DNA from: Chitinophagaceae bacterium
GTDB taxonomy: Bacteria; Bacteroidota; Bacteroidia; Chitinophagales; Chitinophagaceae
DNA: 36,319 bases
Assembly: GCA_028288585.1 (NCBI GenBank)
Contig: JAQBNL010000090.1
Coordinates: 1 to 36,319 of the forward strand
Direction of reading: 5' to 3'
Under the pieces are notes generated by a model that was not told the origin of the DNA, made no database searches, and worked only from the letters and a program-made list of their open reading frames with translations. This document shows, piece by piece, positions 32,716-36,319 of this stretch (positions are counted from its first letter, which is position 1; every line of letters begins with the position of its first letter). Made by a program: the position numbers and the translations under genes.

Positions 32716-33171
32716 ATGAAAAAATCCTCTTCCATAATTTTTAGCGTTATTCTCGGACTGGTTATTTTAGGCTGCTCCTCTCCCAAGGAATTGGAATACA
32801 CGGACTATAAAAATTTTCACCTGGAAAATTTGGGCTTTAATGCCTCAAGGGTAACTTTAGACCTTCAATACTATAATCCGAATAATTTCGGACTTCAATT
32901 ACGAAGAACAGATTTGGATATTTTTATTAATAATAATTTCCTGGGACATAGTGCTTCTGATACTTTAATAAATATTCCCCGGAGGGATACTTTTCTTCTT
33001 CCCATAAAATTTGATATGGACATGAAAAATGTATTTAAAAATGCATGGAATACTATGATTGGAAATGAGGTGATGGTAAAGGTTACCGGGAAAATAAAAG
33101 TTGGGAAGGCAAATGTATTTATGAGTATGCCTGTAAATTATGAAGGAAAACATAAGTTTTCTTTCTTTTAA
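32716..33171 (+). CDS. LEA14-like (LEA type 2) lipoprotein
   Basis: This 151-residue protein has a lipoprotein signal (KKSSSIIFSVILGLVILGC, lipidated cysteine at about 20) and one LEA type 2 / WHy-type immunoglobulin-like domain. Typical is the run LDLQYYNPNNFGLQLRRTDL, followed by DIFINNNFLG and a final strand pattern VKVTGKIKVGKANVFMSMPV. In other organisms this fold is linked to desiccation and stress tolerance, but in Bacteroidota its role is not known. It ends 3 bases before the convergent pyrE. Confidence 0.88.
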   Translation: MKKSSSIIFSVILGLVILGCSSPKELEYTDYKNFHLENLGFNASRVTLDLQYYNPNNFGLQLRRTDLDIFINNNFLGHSASDTLINIPRRDTFLLPIKFDMDMKNVFKNAWNTMIGNEVMVKVTGKIKVGKANVFMSMPVNYEGKHKFSFF

Positions 33172-33174
33172 TAC

Positions 33175-33807
33175 CTAAGGATTTCCCCATTTAGCGGGAT
33201 TTTCTCTCCAATCTAAGAGAGTTTTCTCTTCATTAACAGATACAATGCCCTTCTCCATTGCCAATTCTATTAATGTATGGTAATCAGTAAGGGATTTATA
33301 CGGAACATTGGCTTGCTTAAAGGCTTCCTGGGCTTCATCAAATCCATAATTAAAAATAGAAACCAATCCATTCACTTCTAAACCGCTATTTTTTAGAACT
33401 TTTACTACCTCAAGACTACTTTTCCCTGTAGAAATAAGGTCCTCAATAACTACTACATTCATTCCTTTCTCATAAAACCCTTCTACCTGGTTACCTAACC
33501 CATGTTCCTTTGGTTTAGGGCGAACATAGATGTATGGAAGCTTTAATTGATCGGCAGCCATGGCACCCCAGGGAATGCCTGCAGTAGCCACACCAGCTAA
33601 GAGGTTAGCCTGGGAAAATGATTCAAATATTACATTACACATTTCCGATTTAATAAAATCTCTTATAAAGGGAAACGAAAGTATCTTCCTGTTATCACAA
33701 TATATCGGACTCTTCCAACCACTTGCCCAGGTAAAAGGTTTATCCGGACTTAGCTTTATTGCATTAATTTGTAAAAGTTTTTCAGCAACAGCCTTTTTAT
33801 TATTCAT
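33175..33807 (-). CDS. pyrE: Orotate phosphoribosyltransferase
   Basis: PyrE makes orotidine 5'-monophosphate from orotate and PRPP, the fifth step of pyrimidine synthesis. At 210 residues it has the family length. The PRPP-binding motif is VVVIEDLISTGKSSLEV, and the flexible loop region KPKEHGLGNQVEG and the N-terminal GWKSPIYCDNRKILS are also typical. The start codon lies only 16 bases from the divergent Nudix gene. On its own strand TACCTTAG at 33819-33812 is a rough -7 element, which would make the leader extremely short. Confidence 0.95.
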   Translation of the reverse strand: MNNKKAVAEKLLQINAIKLSPDKPFTWASGWKSPIYCDNRKILSFPFIRDFIKSEMCNVIFESFSQANLLAGVATAGIPWGAMAADQLKLPYIYVRPKPKEHGLGNQVEGFYEKGMNVVVIEDLISTGKSSLEVVKVLKNSGLEVNGLVSIFNYGFDEAQEAFKQANVPYKSLTDYHTLIELAMEKGIVSVNEEKTLLDWRENPAKWGNP

Positions 33808-33823
33808 GCCGCTAAGGTAATCT

Positions 33824-34450
33824 ATGTTTATAAAAATTTATTTTGAAACCAAACCTGTTTTTCTCTGTGACAAAATTGATACTACAATAGATGAATATAT
33901 GCATCATCCTGATGCAGTATATATTGATGAAATATCAACAGCTGCTATTAACTCATTATTACATGAGATAGCCAAACCTGAATTTCATGCAGGGATAATA
34001 TTAAATAAAGATTTTAGTAAACTAAGGAAAGCTTTTTTTAAGCATTTCACAGTAATTACTGCTGCAGGCGGTGTTGTAATAAATACAAATGAAGATATCC
34101 TGCTGATCTATAGACGTGGGAAATGGGATCTTCCTAAAGGCAAATTAGATGATGGTGAAACATTAGAGCATTGTGCGCTAAGAGAGGTAGAGGAAGAAAC
34201 CGGATTAACCGGGATTGATTTAGGAGAAAAAATTACTACAACTTACCATACCTATACAGAATTTGGGAAACATATTTTAAAGGAATCGCACTGGTATAAA
34301 ATGCAATGTAATACTCACCAAAAATTAGTGCCTCAAACAGAAGAAGATATTACAGATATAAAATGGGTTAAACAATCTAGCCTGAAGAAATACACATTGA
34401 ATACATATCAAACCATCCTGGAAGTATTAAGCCAGCTTGAAAAAAAATAA
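33824..34450 (+). CDS. Nudix hydrolase with N-terminal extension
   Basis: This 208-residue protein has a Nudix domain with the box from G107 to L128 (GKLDDGE, then the REVEEETGL end) and the preceding GKWDLPKGK. Nudix enzymes hydrolyse nucleoside diphosphates linked to another group. The substrate here is not known. The first 75 residues (MFIKIYFETKPVFLCD and on) form a separate domain of a type seen in Bacteroidota Nudix proteins. Its stop abuts that of the convergent thioesterase gene with no bases between, and its start is 16 bases from pyrE. Confidence 0.9.
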   Translation: MFIKIYFETKPVFLCDKIDTTIDEYMHHPDAVYIDEISTAAINSLLHEIAKPEFHAGIILNKDFSKLRKAFFKHFTVITAAGGVVINTNEDILLIYRRGKWDLPKGKLDDGETLEHCALREVEEETGLTGIDLGEKITTTYHTYTEFGKHILKESHWYKMQCNTHQKLVPQTEEDITDIKWVKQSSLKKYTLNTYQTILEVLSQLEKK

Positions 34451-34879
34451 TTATCTTTTTGGAAGGATAGCAACCGTAAGCCGGCTGATGCAAATAAGTT
34501 TCTCTGTGTCATCATAAATTTTTATATCCCAAACATGTGTACTCCTGCCAAGATGTAATGGTGTACAGTGTCCTGTAACTATTCCGCCTTTTGCACTGCG
34601 GACATGATTGGCATTTATTTCCAACCCAACGCAAATATTTTTTTCCCTGTCAATAACCAACGCAGAAGCAACACTGCCAATAGTTTCAGCCAATGCGCAG
34701 GAAGCTCCTCCATGCAAAATACCATAAGGTTGTTTGGTTTTTTCATTTACCGGCATTGAAAGTTTCAAAAAATCTTCACCAATCTCTACCCATTGCATGC
34801 CTAAATAATCAGCCATGGTTTCCTTCCCAAAATCCTTTATACCATCAAGCGTAATAGATTTATTGAACCAGATTGACAT
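34451..34879 (-). CDS. Hotdog-fold thioesterase (PaaI/YdiI-like)
   Basis: This 142-residue hotdog thioesterase should hydrolyse an acyl- or aryl-CoA. The active-site motif is YGILHGGASCALAETIGS (H56, E65 as likely catalytic glutamate), and GLEINANHVRSAKGG follows. Close relatives include EntH and MenI (DHNA-CoA hydrolase). The presence of mqnE implies the futalosine route, so a MenI role is unlikely and proofreading or phenylacetate-type roles are possible. It is 5 bases downstream of coaD and is probably co-transcribed with it. Confidence 0.88.
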   Translation of the reverse strand: MSIWFNKSITLDGIKDFGKETMADYLGMQWVEIGEDFLKLSMPVNEKTKQPYGILHGGASCALAETIGSVASALVIDREKNICVGLEINANHVRSAKGGIVTGHCTPLHLGRSTHVWDIKIYDDTEKLICISRLTVAILPKR

Positions 34880-34884
34880 CAGTG

Positions 34885-35352
34885 TTACGATTTAAGAGTA
34901 CTTGCTACCTCAGGCGGCAAAAATTGAGAAACATCACCACCATTCCTGATAACGTCACGAACAAGCGTAGAGGCAATTGAAGTGAATTGAGGAAGACAGG
35001 TAAGAAAAATGGTTTCAACATTATGATCTAAACTCCGGTTCATATCTGCGATAGCTTTTTCATATTCAAAATCATTTACGTAACGTATGCCACGCAGAAT
35101 AAAATTGGCACCAACATCTTTACAGCAATCAACCGTTAGCCCGTCATAAGCCAATGCATCCACTTTAGGGTTGTCTTTATATATCTCTTTTAACCAATAA
35201 AGCCGCTTCTCTTCAGAGAACATCGGTTCTTTACTGCTGTTTCTTCCTATGCCAACAATAAATTTATCAAACAGTGGCAAAGCCCTGTCTATAATATCAA
35301 TATGCCCAAGTGTTACAGGATCAAATGTGCCGGGGAATAAACATATTCTCAT
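34885..35352 (-). CDS. coaD: Phosphopantetheine adenylyltransferase
   Basis: CoaD transfers AMP to 4'-phosphopantetheine to give dephospho-CoA, the penultimate step of coenzyme A synthesis. The 155-residue length is typical. Family motifs are GTFDPVTLGHIDII (T9 and H17 of the nucleotidyltransferase T/HxGH motif) and FILRGIRYVNDFEYE, plus the late STLVRDV motif (ISSTxxR type). It lies 16 bases after pyrB and 5 bases before the thioesterase, so the three genes form a likely operon. Confidence 0.96.
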   Translation of the reverse strand: MRICLFPGTFDPVTLGHIDIIDRALPLFDKFIVGIGRNSSKEPMFSEEKRLYWLKEIYKDNPKVDALAYDGLTVDCCKDVGANFILRGIRYVNDFEYEKAIADMNRSLDHNVETIFLTCLPQFTSIASTLVRDVIRNGGDVSQFLPPEVASTLKS

Positions 35353-35368
35353 AAGAGATTTGTTTTGG

Positions 35369-36301
35369 TTAATTGGAAACGCTTTTATCCGAGAGTAAAT
35401 ATAGTACTGCCATTCTTATTGCCACGCCATTTTCTACCTGCTGCAAAATTATTGATTGGTTTGAATCCGCCACATCACTGTCAATCTCCACTCCCCTGTT
35501 AATTGGCCCGGGATGCATGATAACAATTTCTTTATTTAAACTATCCAGCAATTTTTTATTTACACCATACGCAAGATTATATTCACGGAGAGAAGAAAAT
35601 AAAACCTGGTTCTGTCTTTCCAGCTGAATGCGTAATACATTGGCTACATCACACCACTGCAATGCCTTCTTTAAGTTGTATTCAACTTTTACGCCCAATG
35701 CTTCGGTAATATGTTTTGGGATTAATGTTGGCGGACCAGCCACCATTATCTCTGCTCCCATTTTTTTCAAAAGATAAATATTACTGAGCGCAACTCTTGA
35801 ATGCATGATGTCACCAATTAAAACTATTTTCTTTCCTTCCAGGTTTCCTAATCTTTCAACAATTGAAAATGCATCAAGCAATGCCTGGGTAGGATGTTCA
35901 TTAATGCCATCACCGGCATTAATAATAGCAGCAGGAATATGTTTTGCTAAAAAATGGGGAGCACCACTGGCACTGTGCCGCATCACTACCATATCCACTT
36001 TCATGGATAAAATATTGTTCACGGTATCAAGCAGGCTCTCGCCTTTTGAAACTGACGAGGCTGAAGAAGAAAAATTAATTGTATCAGCGCTTAACCTTTT
36101 TTCTGCCAGCTCAAAAGAAATCCTTGTACGGGTAGAGTTCTCATAAAAAAGATTTACAATAGTTGTATCTCTTAAAGATGGAACTTTTTTAATAGGCCTC
36201 TGTAAAACTTCTTTGAATTGTTTGGCAGTAGTAAGAATTGATTCAATATCTGATTTCTGTAAATCTTTAATGCCGAGGAGATGCTTGGTAGATAGTTGCA
36301 T
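35369..36301 (-). CDS. pyrB: Aspartate carbamoyltransferase catalytic subunit
   Basis: PyrB condenses carbamoyl phosphate with aspartate, the first committed step of pyrimidine synthesis. The 310-residue protein has the carbamoyl-phosphate motif STRTR (residues 56-60) in FYENSTRTRISFE, the HPTQALLD motif, and MHPGPINRGVEI near the C-terminus. No regulatory PyrI gene is seen in the window. It is first in a minus-strand set with coaD and the thioesterase, while pyrE lies farther on the same strand after a Nudix gene. Only 18 bases remain upstream in the window, so its promoter is not visible. Confidence 0.97.
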   Translation of the reverse strand: MQLSTKHLLGIKDLQKSDIESILTTAKQFKEVLQRPIKKVPSLRDTTIVNLFYENSTRTRISFELAEKRLSADTINFSSSASSVSKGESLLDTVNNILSMKVDMVVMRHSASGAPHFLAKHIPAAIINAGDGINEHPTQALLDAFSIVERLGNLEGKKIVLIGDIMHSRVALSNIYLLKKMGAEIMVAGPPTLIPKHITEALGVKVEYNLKKALQWCDVANVLRIQLERQNQVLFSSLREYNLAYGVNKKLLDSLNKEIVIMHPGPINRGVEIDSDVADSNQSIILQQVENGVAIRMAVLYLLSDKSVSN

Positions 36302-36319
36302 TAAAAATCAAAGCTAAAG

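Noticed and set aside
34451-34879. MenI (DHNA-CoA hydrolase) assignment for the thioesterase
   Set aside because: mqnE in the window points to the futalosine route, and the hotdog family is too broad to name the substrate.

Overview
This window looks like an ordinary chromosomal segment of a Bacteroidota bacterium, most likely a member of the Chitinophagaceae (inference). The evidence is AT-rich DNA, almost no Shine-Dalgarno sites before genes, -7 promoter elements of the TAnnTTTG type, a type IX secretion sorting domain on a metalloprotease, a TonB-plug-like protein, many lipoproteins, and a DUF3037/HipA-like kinase pair. No rRNA, tRNA, CRISPR array or prophage was found.

Layout. 1-4 kb: the 3' part of dnaE, thioredoxin, a small secreted protein and a nucleoside-type MFS transporter. 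4.2-7.4 kb: a large secreted M43 metalloprotease. 7.4-8.8 kb: a small membrane protein and mqnE (futalosine route to menaquinone). 8.8-15.0 kb, minus strand: topoisomerase IV, with parE and parC separated by a methyltransferase gene, a DUF1835 gene and the remnant of an IS200/RAYT-like transposase. 15.2-16.4 kb: a lipocalin-like lipoprotein and an atypical SDR. 16.5-20.9 kb: two histidine-utilisation enzymes (HutG, HutI) flanking the kinase/DUF3037 pair and a zinc-ribbon protein. 21-23 kb: a membrane protein, an M19 dipeptidase and a frameshifted lipoprotein remnant. 23-28.7 kb: an MG2/plug protein, a tandem pair of zinc-ribbon/transmembrane/Cys-bracketed proteins, and an M20 amidohydrolase. 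28.7-31 kb: a repeat lipoprotein, a short Shine-Dalgarno-led transcript, two divergent single-domain response regulators and a PAP2-like protein. 31-33 kb: an MpaB/Lcp-like (DUF2236) protein, a 34-residue membrane peptide with its own promoter and terminator, and an LEA14-like lipoprotein. 33-36.3 kb: pyrE, a Nudix hydrolase, a hotdog thioesterase, coaD and pyrB.

Most genes are housekeeping. No large undescribed operon system is evident. The more unusual items are: (1) a short transcript at 29.0-29.15 kb with a 9-nt match to the anti-Shine-Dalgarno sequence, in a phylum that rarely uses such sites; (2) the tandem zinc-ribbon membrane proteins; (3) the autonomous 34-aa peptide gene; (4) the transposase remnant that supplies the stop codon of the DUF1835 gene; (5) a 35-bp palindromic repeat read in frame inside hutI; (6) two A7 runs where removing one base restores the expected reading frame.

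All gene names rest on reading motifs by eye. No database search was run.
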